Source: Lachnospiraceae bacterium (lineage in GTDB: Bacteria; Bacillota; Clostridia; Lachnospirales; Lachnospiraceae). Taken from it: a stretch of DNA of 64,000 nucleotides. Shown in pieces: positions 44,843 through 53,676 of this stretch; the stretch's first letter is position 1; the number at the start of each line of letters is the position of its first letter. The position numbers and the translations under genes were made by a program. The notes beneath the pieces are model-generated. The model ran no database searches. It was not told where the DNA came from and saw nothing but the letters and a program-made list of their open reading frames with translations. Where the stretch lies: contig JAJQHQ010000059.1 in the NCBI GenBank assembly GCA_021199655.1, positions 20,530-84,529 on the forward strand. Reading direction: 5' to 3'.

Positions 44843-46441
44843 TTATCCCTGCAGACTCATCCGATATTCGCGCGGCGTCATATCTGTCTGTTTTTTGAAT
44901 AGCCGGCTGAAATAATTCGGATCGGAATAACCGCACAGGGAACTGATCATTTTTATACTTAAGTCCGGATCCTGAAGCAGTTCCTTTGCCTTTTCCACAC
45001 GCACGCGCGTCAGGTATTCAATGAAGTTCTCGCCGGATTCCTCCTTGAACACCTTACTGAAATAGTAAGGGCTGATGTTGACCGCGCGGGAGACGTCGTC
45101 AAGGGAAATATCGTGGCTGAAGTTTTCCCTTATGTAGTTCTGCGCCTTTTTGACGACCGAGTTGGACTGGGATTCGCGGTAGTCGTGGATGGTGTCGCAG
45201 GCGGCGGCCATTTTTTCTGCGAACCAGCGCCGCAGAGCTTCATAATCAGTAAACGAGATGGCAGTAGCCAGATATTCTTTCCGGTCGCTGAAACTGTAGT
45301 TGACGGTGCCGGATTCGAAGGCAATCTTTTCTGCCTGTATGATGTATTCGAGTACTTTCAGGCAGATGTTTCCGCGGTCGTCCGGATAATGCTGTATCAT
45401 CCAGTCAAAAAACAGATTCAGTTCGGCCAGCATCCCGGAGGTGTTGCCGGACTCCAGAAAACGAAAGAGTCGCCGTTCGGTCTCCTCCGGGAACTCCTGC
45501 TCGTAGACGCCGCCGGACTGCAGGTCGTCGATGTGGATGACATGGCTTTTGCTGTTATTCAAAGAGCGCAGCGCTTCACGGTATGAGAGCTGGATATCCT
45601 CCATTTTATGTACCCGGCCGATCCCGATGCGAAATCTGGCATTCAATTGTTCCTCCAACTGAGAAGCCAGCTGCCTTGCGTTTTCCACGATGCGGATGCG
45701 GTTCTCATAGGAATCCTGTTCGTCCTGATGGGGAATCAGAAGTACGATGCGGTTGGACATCACGGGTCCTACCAGACAGTTGAGGGAATCCTTGACCAGT
45801 GTTCGGAATTCCGGATAAAAATCCTGTGCCTGCACACTCATCCGAACCGGACTGACCAGCTTGCCGTTATCGTATTCGGTGCCGAACTGGACGATCTGGA
45901 TGGAACCATAGCTTTCACTGATATCCAGAAGCTGCAGATAATAACCGACGTCCTGCATTTCTGTCTGGAAGAGCAGATTGGTGATGATGCTCTGCTCTAC
46001 GACCGGCACGATGATCTCCAGCTTTTCCTGAATCTGCAGCTGAGAGCTGCGCAGCGCCCGGTTGTGATCCACCTTCTGCATCGCTTCTTCCACGGTGGCA
46101 AGAATCGTTTTGCGGGAGAACGGCTTTGTCAGATATTTCTCAACGCCAAGGTCAATGGCTTCTTTCGCGTAATCAAATTTATCGTAGGCGGAAATGATAT
46201 AAAAGAGGGCAGTGCTGTTGGACTTGCGGATTTCTTTCATGGCCTGAATGCCGTTGATACCGGGCATCTGGATATCGAGAAAGACGATATCCGGATGAAA
46301 GCTTTCCGTCTTTTCAATCACAGCCCGGCCTGTCTTGGCAGTTTCCAGCTCACAGCGGTCTCCGTATTGCCCGAGGATCATGGTTGTTAAAGATTCGAGC
46401 ATGAGCCCTTCGTCGTCAGCAATCAAAATTCGATACATCAT
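44843..46441 (-). CDS. Response regulator with AraC-type output domain (YesN-like)
   Basis: A 532-residue protein: receiver domain (about 1-122; ILIADDEG, phospho-acceptor Asp in IVFLDIQMPGING, Lys in KYLTKPFS), a middle region of about 300 residues of the YesN type, and a C-terminal AraC double HTH (about 430-530; DISLDDVSRAVNISPYYFSKVFKEE, split, then GYSDPNYFSRLFKK). It pairs with the histidine kinase 46 bases upstream. Targets are probably the divergent chvE-mmsA-mmsB operon. Confidence 0.92.
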   Translation of the reverse strand: MMYRILIADDEGLMLESLTTMILGQYGDRCELETAKTGRAVIEKTESFHPDIVFLDIQMPGINGIQAMKEIRKSNSTALFYIISAYDKFDYAKEAIDLGVEKYLTKPFSRKTILATVEEAMQKVDHNRALRSSQLQIQEKLEIIVPVVEQSIITNLLFQTEMQDVGYYLQLLDISESYGSIQIVQFGTEYDNGKLVSPVRMSVQAQDFYPEFRTLVKDSLNCLVGPVMSNRIVLLIPHQDEQDSYENRIRIVENARQLASQLEEQLNARFRIGIGRVHKMEDIQLSYREALRSLNNSKSHVIHIDDLQSGGVYEQEFPEETERRLFRFLESGNTSGMLAELNLFFDWMIQHYPDDRGNICLKVLEYIIQAEKIAFESGTVNYSFSDRKEYLATAISFTDYEALRRWFAEKMAAACDTIHDYRESQSNSVVKKAQNYIRENFSHDISLDDVSRAVNISPYYFSKVFKEESGENFIEYLTRVRVEKAKELLQDPDLSIKMISSLCGYSDPNYFSRLFKKQTDMTPREYRMSLQG

Positions 46442-46487
46442 TTTCTCCTTTCAAAGCCTGCTGTCGGATGTATTATTTGCAAAAAGT

Positions 46488-47984
46488 TCATGACTCTGGT
46501 GACTTTACCGGAAGCGTGAGAATGACCTCTGTGCCGCAGCCGGGTCCGTCACTCTCAATGTGAAGCAGGTTTTTTTGATTATAATACAGTTCCAGCCGGT
46601 GGATCACGTTGGACATGGCGACTCCGGTGGAATTGGAATCTTCTGCAGCAGGGGTGAGGTTATCCTCCAGAATATCACGGATCTTTTCCTGTGTCATGCC
46701 GACACCGTTATCCCACACCGAGATTTCAAGGAGTTTTTCATCGGGCCGCCTTACAGTCAGAGTGATGCAGCCTTCCCCCAGATTATCATGAATGCCGTGC
46801 TGCACTGCGTTTTCTACAATGGGCTGCAGGATCATGCTGGGAATCCGGATGCCGTCGATGTCCGTGTCTATTTCTTTTTGATAAGTGATATCTCCGGCAA
46901 AACGGACGTTCAATATATAAATGTAATTGTCGACAGACTGGATCTCCTCATCCAGTGTCGCGTCGCCGGACATTTTGCGGACGTTGTAGCGGAAAAAGTC
47001 GGCCATCCGTTCCAGAAAGACCCCGGTCTTTTCCGCGTCCTCCATGGCCGCGAGCTGCGCCCCGGCATTGAGGGAGTTGAAGAGAAAATGCGGGTTGATC
47101 TGTGCCTGCAGGTATTTCAGCTGGGCTTCCTTCAGGTGTGCTTCCATCAGCAGCTCACGTTCCTTGAGCTGTGCCTCCGTTTCCATGCTGTCCTTTAAGC
47201 GGTCAATGTACTCGCGGATGCTGGCGAGCATCTGGTTGAATCCGCGGGTCACGACGCCGACCTCGTCTTCATAGACGACGGGAAGCTGCGGAACATCCAG
47301 ATTGCCTCCGGCCACTTCATGTGCTGTTGTAGAGAGAACCGTCAGCGGGCGGATCATATTGTGCACGAGGATCGTGATAAGCAGCATGCAGATGATAAAC
47401 ACGGCCAGCATGATGATCAGGCTTCCCCTCTCAAGGATCTGCATGGAGGAGATCAGGGCCTGATAATTCGTTGAGTTCTGGCTGAACAGGAGATTGTTCA
47501 GCCGGTATATGTACGAGTTAATGTATTCGAACAGCTGTGTTTCCAGCTCATAGGATTCCTTGTACCGTTCCACATTGCGTCCGCGCTTGGCCTGTACTGT
47601 GACCGAGGTCTGGTCCAGATAAGTCTCGGACATGTTGCGGATATTTTTTTCCAGCATCAGGATCTCACTGTCAACATTTTCGTTGTTCAGCTCTTCCAGA
47701 AGCGCACGGTATTCCTGTTCATAATTGTAATAGTCTTCCAGAGCGGCACTGCTTTTGGTATTCAGGTATTCGTAGACAGAATCCTGAATCTGCTCAAGCG
47801 TATCGGAGAGCGTATTGACTGCGACATTACTGGTAAAGACAGAGTCGATCCGCTGGACGGCAGAATTGATCTCATTGATCAGGAACAGGTTCATGCCCAG
47901 TACGACCGCCAGAACAAGAATGATCGCGGCATTGATACGGGTCTGGATGGAAGAAAAGAAGGAGAGAGGACGTTTCTTTTTCAT
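46488..47984 (-). CDS. Sensor histidine kinase (YesM/LytS type)
   Basis: A 498-residue membrane kinase with a first helix at about residues 18-38, an extracellular sensor domain (about 40-170), a second helix (about 180-202) and a HAMP linker. The His_kinase domain has the phospho-histidine in QINPHFLFNSL, and the ATP-binding domain shows ENAVQHGI and VWDNGVGM. The ATG at 47984 is preceded by GGAGG, which lies in the tail of the upstream gene, so translation is coupled. The partner binding protein is 4 bases upstream. Confidence 0.92.
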   Translation of the reverse strand: MKKKRPLSFFSSIQTRINAAIILVLAVVLGMNLFLINEINSAVQRIDSVFTSNVAVNTLSDTLEQIQDSVYEYLNTKSSAALEDYYNYEQEYRALLEELNNENVDSEILMLEKNIRNMSETYLDQTSVTVQAKRGRNVERYKESYELETQLFEYINSYIYRLNNLLFSQNSTNYQALISSMQILERGSLIIMLAVFIICMLLITILVHNMIRPLTVLSTTAHEVAGGNLDVPQLPVVYEDEVGVVTRGFNQMLASIREYIDRLKDSMETEAQLKERELLMEAHLKEAQLKYLQAQINPHFLFNSLNAGAQLAAMEDAEKTGVFLERMADFFRYNVRKMSGDATLDEEIQSVDNYIYILNVRFAGDITYQKEIDTDIDGIRIPSMILQPIVENAVQHGIHDNLGEGCITLTVRRPDEKLLEISVWDNGVGMTQEKIRDILEDNLTPAAEDSNSTGVAMSNVIHRLELYYNQKNLLHIESDGPGCGTEVILTLPVKSPES

Positions 47985-47988
47985 GGTG

Positions 47989-49008
47989 TTATTCCTCCTC
48001 TTCCATGGAATCTTCAAGGTAGTCTGCGATATTGTCCTGCGTGATCAGACTTAAGTTTACGCTGTAATAGCTGCTGGTATGACCGAGGGTGTGGTATTCA
48101 TTGAGAGCGTCAATGCAGTAAGTGCCGACTTCTGCGGTGTCAACCACCAGCGTGGCAGGGATGATGCCCTTCTCAATCGCGTCCAGAATCTGGTCGGAAT
48201 AATAGAAACCGATGATGGCGGCGCTGCCGACCTCGTTGTAATCAATCAGCGCCTGATAGGCGCATTCCGTCAGCACTTCATCCATGCAGATCAGAACATC
48301 CGGAAGCGGAGAGCGGTTGACAAAAAGCTCGCGAATGCCTTCCTCGTAGTCAAAGTCGGACGAGCTCTCCAGATAATACAAAGAGACAGTGACATCCTGT
48401 CCGTCTGCTTTCCCCTGCTCAATGGTCCTGGTCAGCTGCGCGGCGGCGAGTGACTGGATCGGGTTGACGGATTCCGCGTCCAGCAGGATCATGATCTCCC
48501 CATCCGTCCCGTCCAGGGCGGAAAGGGAAAGCTCCGTATAGGTATCGGCCAGCTGATAGCTGTTCAGGCCCACGTAGCTGATCCGATCGCTGTCAGAATC
48601 ATCTTCAAGGACGGTGACGACCGGAATGCCGGCTTCTACCGCTTCGTTGATGAGCTCCCTCACTTCGTCTGTGCCGTCCGGCTTCAATATAATGCCGTCG
48701 ACCTTTGAGGCGATCAGAATACGCAGATAATCCGCGTTCGTATAGGAACTTCCGGCATCCTGGCTTAACAGCTCCAGATACGCATTATTTTCCGCTGCCT
48801 CCTGATCCGCGCTCTCATAGATCGCCTGCCAGAGGACGGAATTTTCCGCATCCGGGATCAGCACATAATGCCGGTCATAGGTCTCGGCCGTGGATGTGTC
48901 GGGCAGGTCAAGCGCGTCAAGACTGTTGTGAAAATGCGACCAGACGATGGAAAGCAGCAGGACGCAGAATATTAAAATGATCGTTATAATTAAGGAAGAT
49001 TTTTTCAT
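47989..49008 (-). CDS. Substrate-binding sensor protein with N-terminal membrane anchor
   Basis: A 339-residue periplasmic-binding-protein-1 family protein (ADYLRILIASKVDGIILKPDG, split, then PVVTVLEDD) with an N-terminal hydrophobic helix (about 4-24) and no lipobox cysteine, so it is probably membrane-tethered. It is the first gene of the sensing operon and ends 4 bases before the kinase start. In such arrangements the binding protein presents the sugar to the kinase's sensor domain. ATG 49008 or the in-frame ATG 49017 could be the start; neither has a strong ribosome binding site. Confidence 0.8.
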   Translation of the reverse strand: MKKSSLIITIILIFCVLLLSIVWSHFHNSLDALDLPDTSTAETYDRHYVLIPDAENSVLWQAIYESADQEAAENNAYLELLSQDAGSSYTNADYLRILIASKVDGIILKPDGTDEVRELINEAVEAGIPVVTVLEDDSDSDRISYVGLNSYQLADTYTELSLSALDGTDGEIMILLDAESVNPIQSLAAAQLTRTIEQGKADGQDVTVSLYYLESSSDFDYEEGIRELFVNRSPLPDVLICMDEVLTECAYQALIDYNEVGSAAIIGFYYSDQILDAIEKGIIPATLVVDTAEVGTYCIDALNEYHTLGHTSSYYSVNLSLITQDNIADYLEDSMEEEE

Positions 49009-49030
49009 GAAAACCATTCTATCATAAAAC

Positions 49031-49059
49031 TGTATATTTTCCTATCTGAAAAATGTAAA
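49031..49059 (-). promoter_or_regulatory. Sigma-A promoter for the sensing operon
   Basis: On the minus strand TTTACA (49054-49059) and TATACA (49031-49036) are separated by 17 bases, about 20 bases before the first gene. Confidence 0.7.
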
Positions 49060-49090
49060 TTTTTGTGGATTTTTTCACGAAATCGCAAAA

Positions 49091-49212
49091 ATGTCCAGTT
49101 TTTTTATAGTTGAAAAAATTTGGCATAAAAGAATTTACTGTTTCAGGACAAGAGATTCTCTTTTATGCAATTTGTACATGTGGTACGATACAAACACCAA
49201 AAACGTGGACAT
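49091..49212. promoter_or_regulatory. Divergent control region with paired ATGTCCA sites
   Basis: AAATGTCCA-type sites occur as an inverted pair, ATGTCCA at 49091-49097 and TGGACAT at 49206-49212, each next to a run of Ts or As. They lie between the sensing operon and chvE and are candidate sites for the AraC-type response regulator. GGAGGT precedes the chvE start. Confidence 0.45.
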
Positions 49213-49297
49213 TTAGCACAGCTTTTTGCGGAAAAACAGAAAGGTTTCTTTCCGATAAAGGGTGCGAGGCCACAGAATATCGAATGGAGGTAGAAAC

Positions 49298-50422
49298 ATG
49301 AAGTTAAGAAAAATGGCAGTCGCTATGTCAGCAGTTATGGCTCTCGGTGCAATCGCTGTACCGGCAGCAGCAGAAGAAGGGACTCAGAAAGTTGGTATAT
49401 CTATGCCAACACAGTCTCTGGAACGCTGGAATCGTGATGGTTCCTGGCTGGATGAGAAGATGCAGGAGGCAGGCTATGAGACCATTTTGACTTATTCTGA
49501 TAATGATTCTTCACAGCAGGTGAACGATATTCAGAATATGCTTGCTGACGGCGTGGACATCCTGATCATTTCCGCTATTGATGGTGAAACACTGAATACG
49601 GTTATGGATGAGGCTGCTGAAGCGGGAGTTCCGGTTGTGGCATATGATCGTCTGATCATGAATGATGCTGTATCCTGCTATGTATCTTTTGATAATTACA
49701 CAGTAGGTCAGCTGCAGGGTGAGTATATTGTAGAAGCACTCGATCTGGAGAATGCGGGCGACGCTACCTACAATCTGGAGATCACCGCCGGCGATCCGGC
49801 TGATAACAATGCCGGTTATTTCTATAACGGCGCTATGGATGTTCTGAATCCGTACATTGAGGCTGGTACTCTGGTAGTTGTATCCGGTCAGACGGATTTT
49901 GACACGGTCGCTACAGATCAGTGGGATACTCAGACCGCAATGGAGAGGGCGCAGAATATTCTGGCTTCCTACTATGCAGACGGCACACAGCTTGACGTAT
50001 GGCTTTGCTCCAACGACTCTACCGCTCTTGGTGTAGCACAGGGCATTACTTCTGACTATGCTGGAGACAACACTGTTATCATCACTGGTCAGGACGGCGA
50101 TGAGGCGAACCTTGCTAATATCAAAGACGGCATCCAGACCATGACCGTTTATAAGAACGTAAATGATGAGTGTACATTTACTCTGGAAATTGCGCAGGCA
50201 ATTCTTGCAGGTGAGGAACTGACAGAAGCTCTTTGCGAGTCATCTGAGATTGAAGCGGCATATGATACGGAGTCCTATGAAACCAGTGAGGGCAATGCTT
50301 GTATTTCATATCTCCTTGTACCTACAGTTATCACGGCTGATAATCTTGATTATCTGGTAGAAGCGGGTCTTTATGCTGAAAACGATGAGGGATATCTTGT
50401 ATCTGTAGATTCTGTCGAGTAA
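49298..50422 (+). CDS. chvE: Sugar ABC transporter substrate-binding protein (ChvE-like)
   Basis: A 374-residue periplasmic-binding-protein-1 family protein for import of monosaccharides such as xylose, galactose or glucose. The mature region opens QKVGISMPTQSLERWNRDG and contains AYDRLIMNDAVSCYVSFDN and ITAGDPADNNAGYFYNGAMD, hallmarks of the ChvE group. The signal peptide (about 1-25) ends in AVPAAAEE with no lipobox cysteine. That is unusual for a Gram-positive transporter binding protein, which normally needs lipid anchoring. ATG 49298 follows GGAGGT by 8 bases. First gene of the transporter operon, with an intrinsic terminator right behind it. Confidence 0.9.
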   Translation: MKLRKMAVAMSAVMALGAIAVPAAAEEGTQKVGISMPTQSLERWNRDGSWLDEKMQEAGYETILTYSDNDSSQQVNDIQNMLADGVDILIISAIDGETLNTVMDEAAEAGVPVVAYDRLIMNDAVSCYVSFDNYTVGQLQGEYIVEALDLENAGDATYNLEITAGDPADNNAGYFYNGAMDVLNPYIEAGTLVVVSGQTDFDTVATDQWDTQTAMERAQNILASYYADGTQLDVWLCSNDSTALGVAQGITSDYAGDNTVIITGQDGDEANLANIKDGIQTMTVYKNVNDECTFTLEIAQAILAGEELTEALCESSEIEAAYDTESYETSEGNACISYLLVPTVITADNLDYLVEAGLYAENDEGYLVSVDSVE

Positions 50423-50467
50423 TGTTTGACCAGAATACAGAATCCGGGTAAAGAGAAATCATACCTG

Positions 50468-50500
50468 TAAAAGGGCGGGGCATCTGTCCCGCCCTTTTAT
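50468..50500 (+). terminator. Internal terminator between chvE and mmsA
   Basis: GGGCGGG and CCCGCCC with an 8-base loop, A-run before and TTTT after. It lies 46 bases after chvE and 60 bases before mmsA, so it should make chvE mRNA more abundant than the rest of the operon. Confidence 0.85.
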
Positions 50501-50560
50501 CGAAATTATTTTTTGCCTGGTAAAAATAACAGGCATATGGTATCGAAAGGAGGAAGTCTT

Positions 50561-52099
50561 TTGGGTGACACTATTCTGGAGATGAAATCCATCACCAAAG
50601 AGTTTCCGGGAGTCAAGGCGCTGGACAATGTAAATCTGGTTGTTGAGCGCGGCGAGATTCATGCGCTGATCGGTGAGAACGGCGCCGGGAAATCGACTCT
50701 GATGAACGTGCTGTCCGGTATTTATCCGGCAGGCACCTATAACGGTGAGATTTATTACAATGGAGAGCTATGTCAGTTCAGAACGCTGAAGGACAGTGAG
50801 GCAAAGGGCATCGTGATCATCCACCAGGAACTGGCGCTGATCCCGCTGCTCACCATCGGTGAGAATATGTTCCTGGGGAATGAAAAACGAAATAAGTTCG
50901 GCATGATTGACTGGGATCAGACCTACAGCGAAGCCGAAAAGCATATGAAACAGGTCGGCCTGCATGAGTCCGCTCAGACGCTGATCAAGGATATCGGTAC
51001 CGGCAAGCAGCAGCTGGTTGAGATCGCGAAGGCATTCTCAAAGAACGTGAAGCTGCTGATCCTGGATGAACCGACATCCTCGCTGAACGACGAGGACGCG
51101 AAAATGCTGCTCGACCTTCTGATCGAGTTCAAAAAAGACGGGCTGACATCCATCATAATTACACATAAGCTGAATGAGATTATCTACTGTGCGGATAAGG
51201 CGACGATCCTGCGCGACGGCTCGACCATTGAGACACTGGTCAAGGGCATCGATGAATTCAGTGAGGACCGTATCATTAAGGGTATGGTTGGCCGTCCGAT
51301 GGAGGACCGTTATCCGGAACGCAAGCACAATGTCAGCAAGGAGGTTGGTCTTGAAGTAAAGAACTGGACTGTACATCATCCGCTGTATCCGGAAAAGATC
51401 GTGGACGACAACATTTCCTTTAAGGTACATAAAGGAGAAGTAGTCGGATTTTCCGGCCTGCAGGGCGCGGGACGTACGGAACTGGCAATGTCGATCTTCG
51501 GCAGAAGCTACGGCACGGATATTTCCGGAGAGGTCTATCTGGAAGGCAAGAAGGTAGACTTAAAGACGCCGGAGCAGGCAATCAAAAATAAAATTGCTTA
51601 CGTGACAGAGGATCGGAAGACAAATGGTCTGATCCTTGGCGAATCGATCCGTTTTAATACGACGCTTGCACGTCTTGATAAGGTTTGCAATAACGGGATT
51701 ATTGATACGACAGCGGAAAAGAAAGCTGCGGAGGAAATGACGGAGGAGATGGGTACAAAGACCCCGTCCATTGAGCAGATGATCGGCAATCTTTCCGGCG
51801 GCAATCAGCAAAAAGCGCTTCTTGGCAAGTGGATGTTCGCGGAGCCGAATGTGCTGATCCTGGATGAGCCGACCCGTGGTATCGACGTCGGCGCAAAATA
51901 TGATATCTACTGTCTGATCAACCAGATGGTCGACAATGGGAAATCTGTGATCATGATTTCTTCTGAGATGCCGGAACTGATCGGTATGTGCGACCGCATC
52001 TATATCATGAACGAAGGCGAACTCTGCGGCGAAGTGGAGGCAAAGAATACCTCACAGGAAGAGATCATGGGCTACATTATGAGCGCCGCTGCAAAATGA
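50561..52099 (+). CDS. mmsA: Multiple-monosaccharide ABC transporter ATPase (MmsA/GguA)
   Basis: A 512-residue protein with two tandem ABC domains, as in all MglA/XylG/GguA sugar ATPases. Domain 1 has Walker A GENGAGKST and Walker B LLILDEPTSSLN; domain 2 has the expected degenerate Walker A LQGAGRTEL, signature NLSGGNQQKAL and Walker B VLILDEPTRGID. Translation most likely starts at TTG 50561, 7 bases after AAAGGAGG; an ATG at 50537 is in frame but precedes the ribosome binding site. It energises sugar import with ChvE and MmsB. Confidence 0.94.
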   Translation: MGDTILEMKSITKEFPGVKALDNVNLVVERGEIHALIGENGAGKSTLMNVLSGIYPAGTYNGEIYYNGELCQFRTLKDSEAKGIVIIHQELALIPLLTIGENMFLGNEKRNKFGMIDWDQTYSEAEKHMKQVGLHESAQTLIKDIGTGKQQLVEIAKAFSKNVKLLILDEPTSSLNDEDAKMLLDLLIEFKKDGLTSIIITHKLNEIIYCADKATILRDGSTIETLVKGIDEFSEDRIIKGMVGRPMEDRYPERKHNVSKEVGLEVKNWTVHHPLYPEKIVDDNISFKVHKGEVVGFSGLQGAGRTELAMSIFGRSYGTDISGEVYLEGKKVDLKTPEQAIKNKIAYVTEDRKTNGLILGESIRFNTTLARLDKVCNNGIIDTTAEKKAAEEMTEEMGTKTPSIEQMIGNLSGGNQQKALLGKWMFAEPNVLILDEPTRGIDVGAKYDIYCLINQMVDNGKSVIMISSEMPELIGMCDRIYIMNEGELCGEVEAKNTSQEEIMGYIMSAAAK

Positions 52100-52115
52100 A
52101 AGGGAGTGTGTATTC

Positions 52116-53306
52116 ATGGCAAATAACAATGAATCTGTAAGCTCGGGCAAATTTGACATTGCAGGTTTTTTTCGCAAATATACGATGGTTATTGCCCTTG
52201 TCGTTGTATTTATCATCTTTTACTTTATGACAGACGGACGTCTGCTCTATGCGCAGAACATGTCCAACCTGTTGCTGCAGAACGGCTATGTGCTGGTTAT
52301 GGCCTGTGGTATGCTGCTCTGTATCCTGACCGGCGGTAACATCGACCTGTCGGTTGGATCTGTAATCTGTCTGGTCGGCGGACTTGCGGCCGTGATGATT
52401 TCCAACTATGGGATGAATGTATATCTGACGATCATCATCTGCCTGCTGATCGGGCTTGCCTGCGGTATCTGGCAGGGCTTCTGGATCGGCTATGTGCGGA
52501 TTCCTCCGTTCATCACTACGCTGGGCGGTATGTTTATCTTCCGCGGCTTTGGCCGTCTGGTATTGAACAGCAAGACCGTTTCCGTTCAGAATAAAGCGTT
52601 CCTGAACATCTTTACTGCCTACATTAAAATTCCTGGGCTGGATACGGATGAACGTATTCTTTCCCCGTTGGTGATCGGCGCGATTGCGGTGATTGTTCTC
52701 TTCTACATGAAGATATCCTCCCGCGCAAGCAAAGCAAAAAAAGGCTATCGTCAGAACAGTGCAGTTGCGGATTTCGGAAGCACAGCGGTGATCTCGGTTC
52801 TTCTTCTGTGGTACTGCAACCTCCTCTGCCAGTACAAGGGCATTTCTGTCATGCTGGTATGGGTTGTTGCAATCTGCCTCATCTACAACTTCATTACCTC
52901 CAAGACCGCGTTCGGCCGTTATTTCTACGCGGTAGGCGGCAATGAGAAGGCGACAAAGCTTTCTGGTATCAATACTGACAGGGTTTACTTTATCGCGTAT
53001 GCGAACATGGGTCTGCTTGCAGGACTTTGCGGCCTGCTCTGTCTGGCGCGTGTCGGTTCTGTAAACGGTTCAACCGGTAACTCCTTCGAGATGGACGCCA
53101 TCGGCTCCTGCTTCATCGGCGGCGCTTCCGCATACGGCGGCAGCGGTACGATCGGCGGCGTCATCATCGGTGCACTTCTGCTCGGTGTCATCAATATGGG
53201 TATGTCGATCATGGGTATCGGCGATTCCTGGCAGTATGTCGTAAAGGGCGCTGTTCTTCTTATCGCTGTTATCTTCGACGTGCTTTCCAGCCGGAAGACG
53301 TCATGA
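52116..53306 (+). CDS. mmsB: Multiple-monosaccharide ABC transporter permease (MmsB/GguB)
   Basis: A 396-residue permease with about ten hydrophobic helices (for example MVIALVVVFIIFYFMTDG, NLLLQNGYVLVMACGMLLCI split) and the sugar-permease motifs GGNIDLSVGSVICLVGG and GVIIGALLLGVINMGMS. It forms the membrane channel of the ChvE-MmsA-MmsB importer. It starts 16 bases after mmsA with GGGAG upstream. Last gene of the operon; the spacer after it holds three strong hairpins. Confidence 0.95.
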   Translation: MANNNESVSSGKFDIAGFFRKYTMVIALVVVFIIFYFMTDGRLLYAQNMSNLLLQNGYVLVMACGMLLCILTGGNIDLSVGSVICLVGGLAAVMISNYGMNVYLTIIICLLIGLACGIWQGFWIGYVRIPPFITTLGGMFIFRGFGRLVLNSKTVSVQNKAFLNIFTAYIKIPGLDTDERILSPLVIGAIAVIVLFYMKISSRASKAKKGYRQNSAVADFGSTAVISVLLLWYCNLLCQYKGISVMLVWVVAICLIYNFITSKTAFGRYFYAVGGNEKATKLSGINTDRVYFIAYANMGLLAGLCGLLCLARVGSVNGSTGNSFEMDAIGSCFIGGASAYGGSGTIGGVIIGALLLGVINMGMSIMGIGDSWQYVVKGAVLLIAVIFDVLSSRKTS

Positions 53307-53562
53307 TATGTTTTTCACTTGCAGCAGAGACAGTATGAAAATTTTATGTTATTATTCACGGCGCACCTGACACTTGCTGTCAGGCTGCGCCAGATCATGT
53401 TTCGTATGTTTGATTTCGCCCCCATGCATCGAAGATGCATTTAAAATGGGGCGAAATCGTTACTTTCACAGCGCAGCTGTGAATAGTAACAAGTTCATTA
53501 TATAATGGGGATTGGGGTTCTGATATGCCCGGATGAAATGAAAGTGTAAATATAAAGGTAAA
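53307..53562. other. Intergenic spacer with three consecutive strong hairpins
   Basis: Hairpin 1 at 53360-53391 is GGCGCA-CCTGACA/TGTCAGG-C-TGCGCC. Hairpin 2 at 53412-53458 has an 11-bp GATTTCGCCCC/GGGGCGAAATC stem with an inner ATGCATC/GATGCAT stem. Hairpin 3 at 53459-53490 is GTTACT-TTCACAG/CTGTGAA-TAGTAAC with a one-base bulge. There is no protein gene. Read on the minus strand, the inner part of hairpin 2 resembles the serC leader hairpin. Confidence 0.75.
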
Positions 53563-53610
53563 AGAAAAAAGACCCGGTCACGGTGGTAATGCCGTGCCGG
53601 GTCTTTTCTG
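53563..53610. terminator. Bidirectional terminator between mmsB and the EAL gene
   Basis: AAAAGACCCGG/CCGGGTCTTTT with an inner CACGG/CCGTG stem. T-runs occur on both strands, the longer one on the minus strand behind the EAL gene. Confidence 0.88.
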
Positions 53611-53676
53611 CTGTACCAAATGCTGTCTGCAAATCTCTCTGACAGTGCTGTCCGCGGATTCCTCCGTATTTCAATC

